Positions 15,195 through 23,915 are shown, counted from the stretch's first letter. The stretch: 64,000 nucleotides of DNA from HNR sp040400085 (GCA_040400085.1 JBBAQX010000018.1:12394-76393); one strand, 5' to 3'. Notes: generated by a model not told the origin, from the sequence alone. A program made the numbers and translations.

Positions 15195-16784
15195 ATGGCG
15201 ATAAGCCTCGAAGTAAGTATTATCAATCCCGGAAAAATCACCGATGCCATAATCGATGCGTTGAAGGGCGCTGCACAATCGGTGGAGAAAGAAGCCGAAA
15301 ATCTCGGCGAGAAGCTGATGGACGGGCTCGGCAAAAAAGTTGAAGAAGCAGGAGCCAGCCTGGGAGAAAAGCTGCTTGCAGGTTTATTTCAGGCGTTCGA
15401 AGCCGTTGGTGACGGTTTGTGGAAGGTTATTGGCGATCCGATAAACCAGGGCCTTAGCTCGATGGATGCTCTTGCCCAAGAAAATACTGCCCTGGTTAGA
15501 GGATCGTTCGAAAGTTTAGGAGCCAGTATTCTCGGGTCTTTGACCGCGATGAGTGCCGGTGTGACCGACAGTTTTATCGGTGCGCTTGAAGGATGCAAGC
15601 AAGGCATCGCTGCTGTTACGGGTGCCCTGCAGGGCGCTATTCAGGGGATTAAGGTTGGTCTTGCCGAAGCAATTGGGTTAGTGGGGCAGCTAATCACCGC
15701 GTTCGGGCTAGCCGCTTTAGCAGCATCAGACTTAGCCGGGCTTATTGCGCTAGCAGGTTCAGGTGGCGAAAAAGAGGATGAGGGATTTAAATTCAATGGA
15801 ATTCTTTCCAGCTTAGGCGAGATTGCAAGTGCTATCCCGCATCCGGTAGGTCAGATTATTGGTGCTGTTCTTTCAATTTACGGTGCTATCTTTCAGTTCT
15901 TCGAGGAGACTGATGAAGGAAAAGAAATTTGGGCAGGCTTCGTCTCATGGATAGAGCAGACGCTTACAGACTTTGCGGTTTTTCTTGTAACTGATTTTGT
16001 TCCTGGAGTCCTCGAGGCTTGGGAAGGAATAAAACAATTTTTTTCCGATATGTATCACAACTATATCGAACCTATAATTCAGGGATTCATAATAGCTCTG
16101 CTGGTTTTAGGCGCAATTTTTAATTTTCTCTATGAAAACTTTATACGACCTGTAATTGATGCCATTGTGACAAAATGGCGAGAATTCTACGAGGGAAACA
16201 TTCAGCCCATTATTGAGGCTATCAAGGGAAAGCTGAACGAAGCGGGCGGTGCTTTTCGGAGGCTGTGGGATGAGAATGTGCAGCCAGTGGTGGACAAGCT
16301 CAAGGGTGGCCTTGAATCGTTAGGCAATACTGTACGAGAGATTTTCTCGGGAATTGCCGGGTTTGTAGGAAGCGCTTTTAATGGCCTTATCGACAAAATT
16401 CGGGGACCAATAAATACAATTATTGATTTTGTCAATAAAATGATTGATAAAATTAATGGAATTAAAATAGACATTCCTGAAATCGCTCGAGCTTTTTTTG
16501 GAGGAGCTTCAAGCTTTAGTTTTGACATCCCCAAGATCCCCAAGCTGGCAAAGGGCGGCATCGTCGAAGCCCAGCCCGGCGGAATCCTTGCCAACATCGG
16601 TGAGGGCCGCTACGACGAGGCGGTCATCCCGCTGACCCCGCAGTTCATGAGCGCGTTGGCCGGCGGCGGCAATAGCGGACGCAACGTCACGGTCGAGCAG
16701 CACATCACGACGGTTCAGGATGACCCGCGAATTCAGATGCGACAGTGGTCGCGCGAAGCAGGAAGGGCGATGAGTCTCGCATGA
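15195..16784 (+). CDS. Tape measure protein (short)
   Basis: 529 residues with the composition of a phage tape measure: helical N terminus rich in Ala/Glu/Lys, a central hydrophobic zone (about residues 150-330, several membrane-like segments) and a C-terminal IPKLAKGGIVEAQPGGILAN, the widespread tape-measure end motif. At about 0.15 nm per residue the predicted tail is close to 80 nm, short for a siphovirus. The DNA from about 15.8 to 16.5 kb is distinctly AT-richer than the flanking tail genes, which suggests a recombined centre. AGGAGGG precedes the ATG. Confidence 0.85.
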   Translation: MAISLEVSIINPGKITDAIIDALKGAAQSVEKEAENLGEKLMDGLGKKVEEAGASLGEKLLAGLFQAFEAVGDGLWKVIGDPINQGLSSMDALAQENTALVRGSFESLGASILGSLTAMSAGVTDSFIGALEGCKQGIAAVTGALQGAIQGIKVGLAEAIGLVGQLITAFGLAALAASDLAGLIALAGSGGEKEDEGFKFNGILSSLGEIASAIPHPVGQIIGAVLSIYGAIFQFFEETDEGKEIWAGFVSWIEQTLTDFAVFLVTDFVPGVLEAWEGIKQFFSDMYHNYIEPIIQGFIIALLVLGAIFNFLYENFIRPVIDAIVTKWREFYEGNIQPIIEAIKGKLNEAGGAFRRLWDENVQPVVDKLKGGLESLGNTVREIFSGIAGFVGSAFNGLIDKIRGPINTIIDFVNKMIDKINGIKIDIPEIARAFFGGASSFSFDIPKIPKLAKGGIVEAQPGGILANIGEGRYDEAVIPLTPQFMSALAGGGNSGRNVTVEQHITTVQDDPRIQMRQWSREAGRAMSLA

Positions 16785-17608
16785 TTGTTCAATTAGGTGA
16801 TCTGGTTTTGCCAGATACAGCCGTTCGGGGGTGGCTCTTTTCGAGCCTCACCGATTGGTATTCTCTCTCGGGTGTGAAAGCCCCGGTCAACGAAAGGCCC
16901 CAGTCACACGGGGCCTTTGGTGTTTCTAAGGGGTTTCGGGCCTCGGCCGCGGTGAGTTTCACCGCCCACTATCTCGCTGAATCCGAGGACGAACTCCTCG
17001 GGGCCTTCGACGATATCCTCGCGGTGGCCAATAGCGGGGTGGTGCCGCTTCGCGTGACGGATGCTCGTGGCACCACCGAGCGAATGGTGAGCGTGCGGGC
17101 AACTGACGTCGAGGACTATCGTGGACGAACATCCGCGTCCATTGATGTCGACTGCCTGGCGAGAGATCCGCGTCGGTATTCGGTTGATGACTCCTGGCTC
17201 GAAACATTCCCTCCGACAGAGAGCAGCGGACTCGTGTGGCCGGTCGTGTGGCCTGCCACCTGGGCGGATGAGGGGTCGTCGAGCGGGCGCATCGAGCTGG
17301 TGAATCGGGGCGTGATCGAATCTGCCCCGACCTACCGCCTACACGGAGGGTTCAGCACCGCGCTGCTCACCGATGTGGATAGCGCTCGCCGGATCGGGCT
17401 TGACTATGCCGTGAGGCAGGGGTCTTTCGTGGAGATCGACTTTGCGCGGCGCACCGCGGTTATCGATGGGCAATCGGATGTTTCGCGCTACCTGGTCCAT
17501 CGCGAATGGTGGACCGTGGGTGCCCGGTCATCCGTGAGAACACAGTTCGACGTGACGAAAGCGATTGGCGAGCCGCGATTGCAAGGGAAAGTGAGGTCGG
17601 CCTGGTGA
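16781..17608 (+). CDS. Distal tail (Dit-like) minor tail protein
   Basis: 275 residues starting at the ATG that overlaps the tape measure stop (ATGA). The N-terminal half has a beta-rich pattern with GWLFSSLTDWYSLSGVKAPVN and a 'R...HGAFG' segment typical of Dit-type hub proteins; the C-terminal half is galectin-like beta (RIELVNRGVIESAPTYRLHG). Dit proteins form the hexameric hub at the tail tip and connect the tube to fibre and lysin parts. Gene order supports this assignment. Confidence 0.78.
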   Translation: MIVQLGDLVLPDTAVRGWLFSSLTDWYSLSGVKAPVNERPQSHGAFGVSKGFRASAAVSFTAHYLAESEDELLGAFDDILAVANSGVVPLRVTDARGTTERMVSVRATDVEDYRGRTSASIDVDCLARDPRRYSVDDSWLETFPPTESSGLVWPVVWPATWADEGSSSGRIELVNRGVIESAPTYRLHGGFSTALLTDVDSARRIGLDYAVRQGSFVEIDFARRTAVIDGQSDVSRYLVHREWWTVGARSSVRTQFDVTKAIGEPRLQGKVRSAW

Positions 17609-18735
17609 CAACCTGGTATGTATTTGAGACGCTCACTGGCCGCATCCTGAGCGAATTTGTGCCGCTGAACGGGTCGTGGGATTCGCGACTGAACGAACCC
17701 GACAAGGTGGACGTTTCGATCGCGCTTTACGATCCGCTCGAACGAGAACGCGATTGGCGAAATCTTGCTCTTCCGTGGAAACATTCGCTTGCTGTAGAAG
17801 AGTCGGGCCGACTGTATGGTGGGCCTATCCAGCCGCATGCCTACGACGATAATGCACAGACGCTCAAGATCACCGCGCTGGGGATTGAGTCGGTTTTTGA
17901 TCGTAGGACGGTTCTTCCTTTGGCAGCGTTGACGACCCCGCTGGTGACGGCGGCCGGGGTTTCTAACCCAGCTTTGGCGACCAGTATTCGGGGTGTTGAC
18001 CTCGGGACGATCGCTAAAAAGCTGTTGCAACAAGCTATGTCCTGGCCCGGGTCGGGGTTGCCAATTGTGTTCGAGGCTGATCGGGCCGGGATTCATACTT
18101 GGTCGTGCAAAGCGATCGAACAGGTGAAGCTGATGGACGCGATCGATAAGCTCACCGATCTCGAAAACGGACCCGATTATGCCTTCCGCTTGGAACGCGC
18201 CGACTCGTCCCGGTTCGAGTGGCACTTCGTGACGGGGACCCAGACTCAGCCTCGGCTGCAATCCGTTGGCTCGCACACGTGGGATCTCTCCGCGGAGAAC
18301 GCGTCGGGCTCCGGTCTAGCGGTGACCACGAATGCCGGCAAGATGGGTTCGCTAGCCTGGGCAACCACCGGTGGAAGCTCCAGTGCCGCGTTGGCATCAC
18401 GCCAATACGATGCGACCCTCGTGGCCCAGGGGTATCCGCTGCTCGAGCTGATTGGCTCGTCGCAGTCTGGGGTCACCCAGCAGGCCGTGCTGGACGGGGT
18501 TGCCCTGGCGCAACTGCGGACGTCACGTAAGCCGTCGGAATTTTGGTCGTTCGAGGCATCCCTCAGCGAGGTTCCATCGTTGCAGGAATACAGGGTCGGT
18601 GACCTCTGCTCCGTGACAGTTCAGGATGACCCGTATATTCCAGATCAGACATACGCTCGCAGGATCGTAGCCCTCTCGGGAGACGAACAAGGAGATTGGG
18701 TCAAGATTACGTGTGGGGAGGTTTACGATGGCTGA
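17605..18735 (+). CDS. Tail tip / Tal-like minor tail protein
   Basis: 376 residues from the GTG at 17605, which overlaps the upstream stop (GTGA); the longer frame from 17506 reads into the previous gene and is rejected. It has TTWYVFETLTGRILSEFVPL and later AYDDNAQTLKITALGIESVF, a pattern of gp27/Tal-like baseplate hub proteins. It lacks an obvious hydrolase motif. It would close the tail tube and carry the cell-wall contact parts. Confidence 0.75.
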   Translation: MTTWYVFETLTGRILSEFVPLNGSWDSRLNEPDKVDVSIALYDPLERERDWRNLALPWKHSLAVEESGRLYGGPIQPHAYDDNAQTLKITALGIESVFDRRTVLPLAALTTPLVTAAGVSNPALATSIRGVDLGTIAKKLLQQAMSWPGSGLPIVFEADRAGIHTWSCKAIEQVKLMDAIDKLTDLENGPDYAFRLERADSSRFEWHFVTGTQTQPRLQSVGSHTWDLSAENASGSGLAVTTNAGKMGSLAWATTGGSSSAALASRQYDATLVAQGYPLLELIGSSQSGVTQQAVLDGVALAQLRTSRKPSEFWSFEASLSEVPSLQEYRVGDLCSVTVQDDPYIPDQTYARRIVALSGDEQGDWVKITCGEVYDG

Positions 18736-19315
18736 TCCACGTGCGCCGTATGAGGACTATCGTGTGGTGACCTCTGAGCTTGGTGTGCTTCGTCAAGAGC
18801 TTCGACTCCAGCGGTCTGGGTCGCCCGGTTCGTGGTCTGGGGTCGAAACGGGTATTGCTGCTCAGAGTGGCCTCATACAGACAGCTGCTTTTGCCGCGCC
18901 AGCGTCAGCGCTTGCGCCGACAGCTGCTGGAGTGCCTGACCTGCTCGTCTCGCTTGAGACGGATGCCTGGACTCAGGAAACGATCACCGCGCCTCTTCTT
19001 AATCCACAGAACCTCGCCGTCGTGACCTTTGTGGTCTCCGGCGAGATTGCGGATGTGTCGGACGCAGCTGACGAGACAATCGCCTACCTCACGATTGAGG
19101 TCGACGGCGAGGTCGTGAGCCGCTCGCGCCTCGACATTGTTGACGACGCCTTACCGCAGGGCTGGCCTGGGACAACTTTCTCGAGGGTGTGTACTGCGGT
19201 CGTTAACGGCGTCGATGAGGCCGAGGTGCGTGTGCAGGTTGACGCTTTCACCGCAGCGGAAGAACCGACGCCTCTCGCCCTGACCGGGCTGACCGTCACA
19301 AATACTCACAACTGA
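18728..19315 (+). CDS. Minor tail / baseplate protein
   Basis: 195 residues, start ATG overlapping the previous gene by 8 bp. N-terminal region (EDYRVVTSELGVLRQELRLQ) is helical, the rest is beta-rich with conserved-looking DVSDAADETIAYLTIEVDG. No family is recognised. The position between the tip protein and the fibre suggests a structural part of the baseplate. Confidence 0.65.
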   Translation: MADPRAPYEDYRVVTSELGVLRQELRLQRSGSPGSWSGVETGIAAQSGLIQTAAFAAPASALAPTAAGVPDLLVSLETDAWTQETITAPLLNPQNLAVVTFVVSGEIADVSDAADETIAYLTIEVDGEVVSRSRLDIVDDALPQGWPGTTFSRVCTAVVNGVDEAEVRVQVDAFTAAEEPTPLALTGLTVTNTHN

Positions 19316-19339
19316 TTTGAACGAACGATTGGAAAAACA

Positions 19340-20389
19340 ATGACACTTCGGAATACTTTCCCGAGCGGCCTGCCGACTGGGCTGCCGATTCTTGACACGC
19401 GCCTTGCTCTTTCTGGGCTCATCGCACGTGATATTACTGGGCAGCCCCGGCTGGGGTTGCTCCCTGACTCGCTCGATCCTGTTGTGACGGGTACCTCGTC
19501 GATGGCTTACCAGGTTGGACCGTTCCGCGCGGTGACCTCGCGTGGGGGACTTGGGGTTGAGCTGGTCGCAAACGATGGGGCGGTCAAGGTTGATACGACG
19601 GCTGCGCCCTCGACCAATGCCCGGCTTGACGTGATTTACGTGCAGCCTCGGTTTAGTTTGGACGGGGATGCGACTGACTTTCCGACTATTGGTGTGGTTC
19701 AGGGCGCTACCGCGCCGGTGGCCTCACTCGTGAGGCCACCGATGCCTGCGGGGGCGCTGATTCTTGCCGTGGCGCAGGTATCGTTTGGGGCCACAAGCAC
19801 GGCTGGGAGCGGTGTGGTGATCACGCAGCTTGCGCCGTATACGGCGGCTAACGGCGGGACCGTTGTTGTGCGGGACGTTAGCGACTTGAACGGTTGGGCA
19901 CCGCATAACAATAGCCGGGCCTATACCCTTGCCGACGGGATTGAATACGTGAGACACAATGGAGTATGGAAAGGATATTCCAGCGTTGTGCGTCACTTTA
20001 CGGCTAACTACCGGATGGTAGCGGGGTGGAACGTGTTCTCGACTTCGTCTTGGTGGCAAACCCAGGGTTCAACGAATGTTGGTTGGACTACAGGCATGGT
20101 TGCGCCAGTCGAAGGGCTTTATGAAGTGGAAGCAGGCTTCCATCTGAATTCAATCCACACGGTTATTGTTGGCCTCAAGCTAAATGACACTGTGGCTCAA
20201 GCAACAGGATTTATTGCCGGTTCTACGATCACTGGCAATAGCGGATGGACTTCTGGAATTGTATCGAGGCAGATCCGTTTGAAGACGGGCGACGTGATTA
20301 CCCCCGCGGCATACGTACAAACCGTGCCGTCGGTAAATGTTGCAACTGGGCCTCAAACGTATTGCAGTTTGAGGTTTGTCGGTGTCTGA
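19340..20389 (+). CDS. Tail fibre / receptor-binding protein
   Basis: 349 residues. The N-terminal 200 residues resemble upper-baseplate 'appendage' domains of actinophages (RLDVIYVQPR, then PPMPAGALILAVAQV). After a linker (NGWAPHNNSRAYTLADGIEY) the last ~130 residues look like a C1q/TNF-type jelly roll (GMVAPVEGLYEVEAGFHLNS ... LKTGDVITPAAYV ... CSLRFVGV). Such heads bind surface sugars, so this is the likely host-range determinant. It is the only fibre candidate in the island. Confidence 0.75.
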   Translation: MTLRNTFPSGLPTGLPILDTRLALSGLIARDITGQPRLGLLPDSLDPVVTGTSSMAYQVGPFRAVTSRGGLGVELVANDGAVKVDTTAAPSTNARLDVIYVQPRFSLDGDATDFPTIGVVQGATAPVASLVRPPMPAGALILAVAQVSFGATSTAGSGVVITQLAPYTAANGGTVVVRDVSDLNGWAPHNNSRAYTLADGIEYVRHNGVWKGYSSVVRHFTANYRMVAGWNVFSTSSWWQTQGSTNVGWTTGMVAPVEGLYEVEAGFHLNSIHTVIVGLKLNDTVAQATGFIAGSTITGNSGWTSGIVSRQIRLKTGDVITPAAYVQTVPSVNVATGPQTYCSLRFVGV

Positions 20390-20847
20390 TGAGAAGGCCC
20401 GTGGATGCACTAGCATGGCCGCTCAGCTTGTCACGAGTGAGGGCTGAGTTCGGCCCATCTAGGAACCCAAAAATGATGGGTGCGCTCAAAGCGGTGGCGA
20501 CACACAGCGGCATGGACTTCCGAGCATCCCTCGGCGAAGCGATCCCCTCCGCCGGACCCGGAACCGTGATCCACGCGAAACAAGACCAATTTGGTGGTCT
20601 CTACATATGCGTGAATCACGGTTCCGGAGTGATCACCTGGTACTGGCATCTCGACGCTTTCTCCGTCAGCGAGGGTGACGAAGTTGTGGCAGGCCAAAAA
20701 CTCGGAGCGGCCGGAAGGACGGGGCTTACCTCGGATGTGCATCTGCACTTCGAGGTGCGGGTGGATGGGATCCCACGTAACCCGAGGGAATTGGTTGGTG
20801 CGGCATCCGCAATCGAGGGGCGCACCTGTCGGTCCACGAATAGATGA
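20389..20847 (+). CDS. M23-family peptidoglycan endopeptidase
   Basis: 152 residues, start overlapping the fibre stop (TGATG). The LytM/M23 zinc site is complete: H39 and D43 in HSGMDFRASLG, and HLHFEV with H118/H120, plus the YWHLD motif near H87. These enzymes cut peptide cross-links in peptidoglycan. No signal peptide is seen; it may be a tail-associated lysin or part of a two-enzyme lysis set with the CHAP protein downstream. It is short and has no binding domain. Confidence 0.85.
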   Translation: MRRPVDALAWPLSLSRVRAEFGPSRNPKMMGALKAVATHSGMDFRASLGEAIPSAGPGTVIHAKQDQFGGLYICVNHGSGVITWYWHLDAFSVSEGDEVVAGQKLGAAGRTGLTSDVHLHFEVRVDGIPRNPRELVGAASAIEGRTCRSTNR

Positions 20848-20907
20848 TCCGTATGCGGTGCGTCACCGATTCGGGTCGAACCAGCACGGCTTAACGAAAG
20901 GAGTCTG

Positions 20908-21000
20908 ATGCTACGACGCTTGAAACATTTCTGCGGGTTCTGCCCTCGACAGAAATTGGGATACCGGTGTAACGGGAAAGACGGGAGGTGCGGCTGGTGA
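20908..21000 (+). CDS. 30-residue Cys-rich small protein
   Basis: ATG at 20908 after AAAGGAG. The product is MLRRLKHFCGFCPRQKLGYR and ten more residues with five Cys in total (Cx2C ... Cx6C), a possible zinc knuckle. Its TGA overlaps the GTG start of the next gene (GTGA), so the two look translationally coupled. Too short for gene callers, but ribosome site, coupling and Cys spacing argue for a real gene. Function unknown. Confidence 0.6.
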   Translation: MLRRLKHFCGFCPRQKLGYRCNGKDGRCGW

Positions 21001-21308
21001 TTGAGTGGCTATCTGATTATGCAAACGATCTGACCCTCATCCAGACCCTTGTGTGGGTGGGCGCTGCGATTACGATTGTGACCTATTTGGTGAAGGCGTA
21101 TCCGGTGATCCGTCAATTTATGAGAACGATTGAGGCGCTGGCAGACCTTCCCGACTTCATGGCGAAAGCCGACCGCGAGCTCACCGACAATCACGGGAGC
21201 AGCCTGAAGGACGCGATACGCCGGATTGAGAGCTCCGGGGTTCGCACGGAAAAGAAGCTGGACGAGCATATCGCTCTGTGTAATGCGAAGGGAGACGAGA
21301 ATGCATGA
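20997..21308 (+). CDS. Small membrane protein (DUF2746-like, possible holin partner)
   Basis: 103 residues from the GTG at 20997 (GGGAGG eight bases upstream). One membrane segment lies near the N terminus (LIQTLVWVGAAITIVTYLVK), followed by a long polar helix with SLKDAIRRIESSGVRTEKKL. This layout is that of actinophage DUF2746-type membrane proteins beside holins and endolysins. It probably helps lysis or release. Confidence 0.7.
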   Translation: MIEWLSDYANDLTLIQTLVWVGAAITIVTYLVKAYPVIRQFMRTIEALADLPDFMAKADRELTDNHGSSLKDAIRRIESSGVRTEKKLDEHIALCNAKGDENA

Positions 21309-21597
21309 TTCGTTTATCGCGTTGATCCGCACAGTTGTGCCGGCCGGTGTCGGCGCTGTTTTCGCGTGGATACTGAGCGCCGGAGTCGAGGTCGATCCCT
21401 CGGCGCAGGCCGCAGTGGTAACTGGTCTTACAGCTGTGTTTACCGCCGTGTACTACTCGGCAGTTCGGCTTCTGGCTAGTCGCTGGAGTTGGGTTGGCTG
21501 GCTGCTCGGGAGCCCGTCGTCGCCTACATACGGGGCTGGCGCTTCTGCGGTTTCTGACGTCTCGATTGCGGATGCCCCACAACCCACAACTGAATAA
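21301..21597 (+). CDS. Phage holin-like protein
   Basis: 98 residues, overlapping the upstream gene by 8 bp. Two membrane segments (IRTVVPAGVGAVFAWILSAG and AAVVTGLTAVFTAVYYSAVR) and a short hydrophilic tail are typical of actinophage holins, which form membrane holes so endolysin can reach the wall. It lies between the DUF2746-like gene and the CHAP lysin. Confidence 0.78.
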   Translation: MHDSFIALIRTVVPAGVGAVFAWILSAGVEVDPSAQAAVVTGLTAVFTAVYYSAVRLLASRWSWVGWLLGSPSSPTYGAGASAVSDVSIADAPQPTTE

Positions 21598-21643
21598 GCG
21601 CGATTCTCGTCGGTAGATAACGAGGAATATCCGAGAAAATCTG

Positions 21644-21671
21644 AGGCCTGCTCTGTGAGCGGGCCTTTTTA
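21644..21671 (+). terminator. Terminator inside the lysis genes
   Basis: A 10-bp stem (aggcctgctc with gagcgggcct, one G-T pair), 3-nt loop, then TTTTTA, about 50 bp before the CHAP gene. Confidence 0.68.
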
Positions 21672-21686
21672 TATGAAAGGAGAAGT

Positions 21687-22364
21687 ATGGCTATTTCATT
21701 TGATGCCTGGGTTGCTCAGGCTGAGAACAAGTGGATTGATCGTGATGGTGCCCCAGCCTATAACGTTTATCAATGCCACGATGTGTGGCTTGACTACATG
21801 AATAAGGTCTATGATCTGCCCACGTCTTGGGGGTATGCGCCTGGAAATGGGTGGACCAGTAACGTCTGGACGCAATTCCCTTACAATGCCGGTCTTGCAA
21901 ATCATTTTGTGAAGGTTGGTCCTGGTGCTGCTCAGCCTGGCGATGTTGCTTTTTGGCCTTCGCCTCACGTAGCTGTTGTTTTGGCTGATGCTGGTGGGTC
22001 GTTGATTACCCTGTCGCAGAACAACAAGTTTGACAATCCGCCGACGCCAACGGTTCGCACGACGCTCAGCAAGAGCGGCATGCTCGGGTACTTACGCCCG
22101 AAAAATCCACCCAAAAACCCGACTAACCCCACCAATCCAGAAACTGAATTAGGAGAAGATGCAATGAAAATTTATTTGGGAGCACTTGCAGACGGAAGCC
22201 ATGCCGGAAAGGTTTGGCTTTTTGGGCCGCGGGGCAAGGTTCATATTGGTAGCCCTGCTGAGGTACGCCTCCTGCAGCGGTACCTTCGAGAAATTGATGC
22301 CGGGCCGCTTCTTGAGGTGGAAGTTGACATTGCGGTTAATCGCTACATATCAAAAGTGCTCTAG
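21687..22364 (+). CDS. CHAP-domain endolysin
   Basis: 225 residues. The N-terminal ~135 residues are a CHAP amidase/endopeptidase: catalytic C30 in VYQCHDVWLDYM, H94 in SPHVAVVLADAG and N112 in LSQNN. A Pro/Asn/Thr linker (KNPTNPTNPET) leads to a ~75-residue C-terminal domain of unknown type, which may bind cell wall. No signal peptide, so export would need the holin. AAAGGAGAAGT precedes the ATG. It is the last gene of the island. Confidence 0.88.
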   Translation: MAISFDAWVAQAENKWIDRDGAPAYNVYQCHDVWLDYMNKVYDLPTSWGYAPGNGWTSNVWTQFPYNAGLANHFVKVGPGAAQPGDVAFWPSPHVAVVLADAGGSLITLSQNNKFDNPPTPTVRTTLSKSGMLGYLRPKNPPKNPTNPTNPETELGEDAMKIYLGALADGSHAGKVWLFGPRGKVHIGSPAEVRLLQRYLREIDAGPLLEVEVDIAVNRYISKVL

Positions 22365-22483
22365 CTAGGGCTGGATCCCGGCCCCAAAATCGCTGACACC
22401 TAAGCTCGAATTGCCATCAGACCCGAATCCGTACTAGTCTTGTCGAGTGCGTTCAAGCCGTTTCCAACGGCAAGAGCAAACCT

Positions 22484-22568
22484 GGCGAGTTACCCAAGCG
22501 GCCAAAGGGATCTGACTGTAAATCAGCTGTCATCGACTTCGGGGGTTCGAATCCCTCACTCGCCACCA
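22484..22568 (+). tRNA. tRNA-Tyr (GTA)
   Basis: A long-variable-arm tRNA: acceptor ggcgagt pairs with actcgcc, anticodon GTA at 22518-22520 in ctgactgtaaatcag, T arm gggttcgaatccc, encoded CCA at the end. It lies just right of the phage-derived island; no second copy of its 3' end was seen at the left edge. Confidence 0.96.
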
Positions 22569-22569
22569 G

Positions 22570-22609
22570 AAAAGCCCGCCCCGACCATCAGGTCGGGGCG
22601 GGCTTTTTT
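22570..22609 (+). terminator. Terminator after tRNA-Tyr
   Basis: A 17-bp perfect stem (aaaagcccgccccgacc and complement), 4-nt loop and T run directly follow the tRNA. It can serve both strands. Confidence 0.92.
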
Positions 22610-22659
22610 CGTTGGTGGGGTTGTCCGTGCTGTGGGGTGCTCAGCGCTAGCGAACTCGC

Positions 22660-23901
22660 CTACCGCGTGAAGCTGTGCCGCCGTCCGAGGGTCACGACGA
22701 GTGCGCTGACCACAAGTAACCCGCCACTGCACCACAGCAGCGCGGGAACGCCAGCCCCGTCGAGCAAAGCCCCGCCGAGAAGCGCGCCGAGAGCGATAGC
22801 CGTGTTCCACACCGTTACCAGGATCGATTGCGCGGTGTTGAGCTGAGGCCCATCTGCCACAAACGAAACGCCTGCCTGAAACACGGTTGGCGCACCGCCG
22901 TAGGCAAGACCCCACAGAACGATTGCCACAAAGGCAGCTGCTCCCAAAACGGCGGGCATAGACACGGTGGCTGCAAGTGCGACAACCGCGGCTGCGGTAA
23001 CACCGGTGCTCAAAAGTGCCAGCAACCGGAACCTGCGATCAATAATGGATGCCGTTATCCAGACCCCAACCAGCGACGCAGCGCCGAAGGCCAACAGCAC
23101 CAGGTCGGTGTGCTCCGTAATCCCAGCCCCTCGCATCACCGGAATGATGTAGGTGAAACCCAGGTAGTGTCCGAGCATGAACGCACCTGTCGCTGCAAGG
23201 GCTGGCAATAGCCCAGGAATCAGCAGTGCCCCGAGAAGCGTATGCCGCTCACTCCCCGAAACGGCTTTCGGAGCCCCGGCAACCGATGGCAGAGCGAGCC
23301 GCACCGCGATCGCAAGGCTCAGGGCAATAACAGCGCCGATCATCCACACCGCTCGCCAGCCGAGCGCATCGCCAAGAAACGACGAAATCGGCGGGCCAAA
23401 CGCGAACGCAGCGGATACTCCGATTGTGACTACGGCGAGACCCTGTCCGATGCGTTCCTTTGGCACGATTTTTATGACGTACCCGGGGAGCATGCTCCAG
23501 AGCACGCCGAGCAGGGCTCCGTTCACGATTCGCACACCGATGATCAGCCAGATCCCCGGGGCAAACGTGATCGCGACGTTCACCGCAGCGAAACCGAGCA
23601 GCACGGCGATGAGGAGTGGTCGCCGCGAGAATCGCTCGAGCAGCATAGTGAGGGGGATCGCGGTGATCGCTGCCGTGAAAGCGAGGGCACTCACGAGCTG
23701 GCCTGTCAAAGCCTCGCTGACCCCGAGTCCGATGCTCATCTGGCTGAGTAGCCCTACGGGCATGGCCTCGATGAAGCAGATGGTGAAGGCAACGGCACCG
23801 AAGAGAATTACCTGCGGCCAGGGCATCCGTAATCGATTTTTGTTGGTGACCGCGGGAATAGCGCGCGTATCAGGCTGGTTGAGCTCTGTGAGGGAAGACA
23901 T
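22660..23901 (-). CDS. MFS transporter, DHA1 sugar/drug efflux type
   Basis: 413 residues from the ATG at 23901 (MSSLTELNQPDTRAIPA), about 12 membrane helices. Motifs LSQMSIGLGVSEALTGQLVS after helix 1 and RIVNGALLGVLWSMLPGY (motif C-like) place it with AraJ/CmlA-type DHA1 exporters. It is divergent from a MerR regulator with a perfect palindrome between the two, so it is probably induced by the MerR protein. A longer frame to 23940 crosses the operator and is not used. Confidence 0.9.
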   Translation of the reverse strand: MSSLTELNQPDTRAIPAVTNKNRLRMPWPQVILFGAVAFTICFIEAMPVGLLSQMSIGLGVSEALTGQLVSALAFTAAITAIPLTMLLERFSRRPLLIAVLLGFAAVNVAITFAPGIWLIIGVRIVNGALLGVLWSMLPGYVIKIVPKERIGQGLAVVTIGVSAAFAFGPPISSFLGDALGWRAVWMIGAVIALSLAIAVRLALPSVAGAPKAVSGSERHTLLGALLIPGLLPALAATGAFMLGHYLGFTYIIPVMRGAGITEHTDLVLLAFGAASLVGVWITASIIDRRFRLLALLSTGVTAAAVVALAATVSMPAVLGAAAFVAIVLWGLAYGGAPTVFQAGVSFVADGPQLNTAQSILVTVWNTAIALGALLGGALLDGAGVPALLWCSGGLLVVSALVVTLGRRHSFTR

Positions 23902-23915
23902 GTCACAATTTTCGA

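Noticed and set aside
22484..22568. tRNA-Tyr as the attachment site of the phage-derived island
   Set aside because: The island ends about 120 bp left of the tRNA, but no duplicate of the tRNA 3' end was found near 10-12 kb and no integrase gene exists, so an attachment site cannot be supported.
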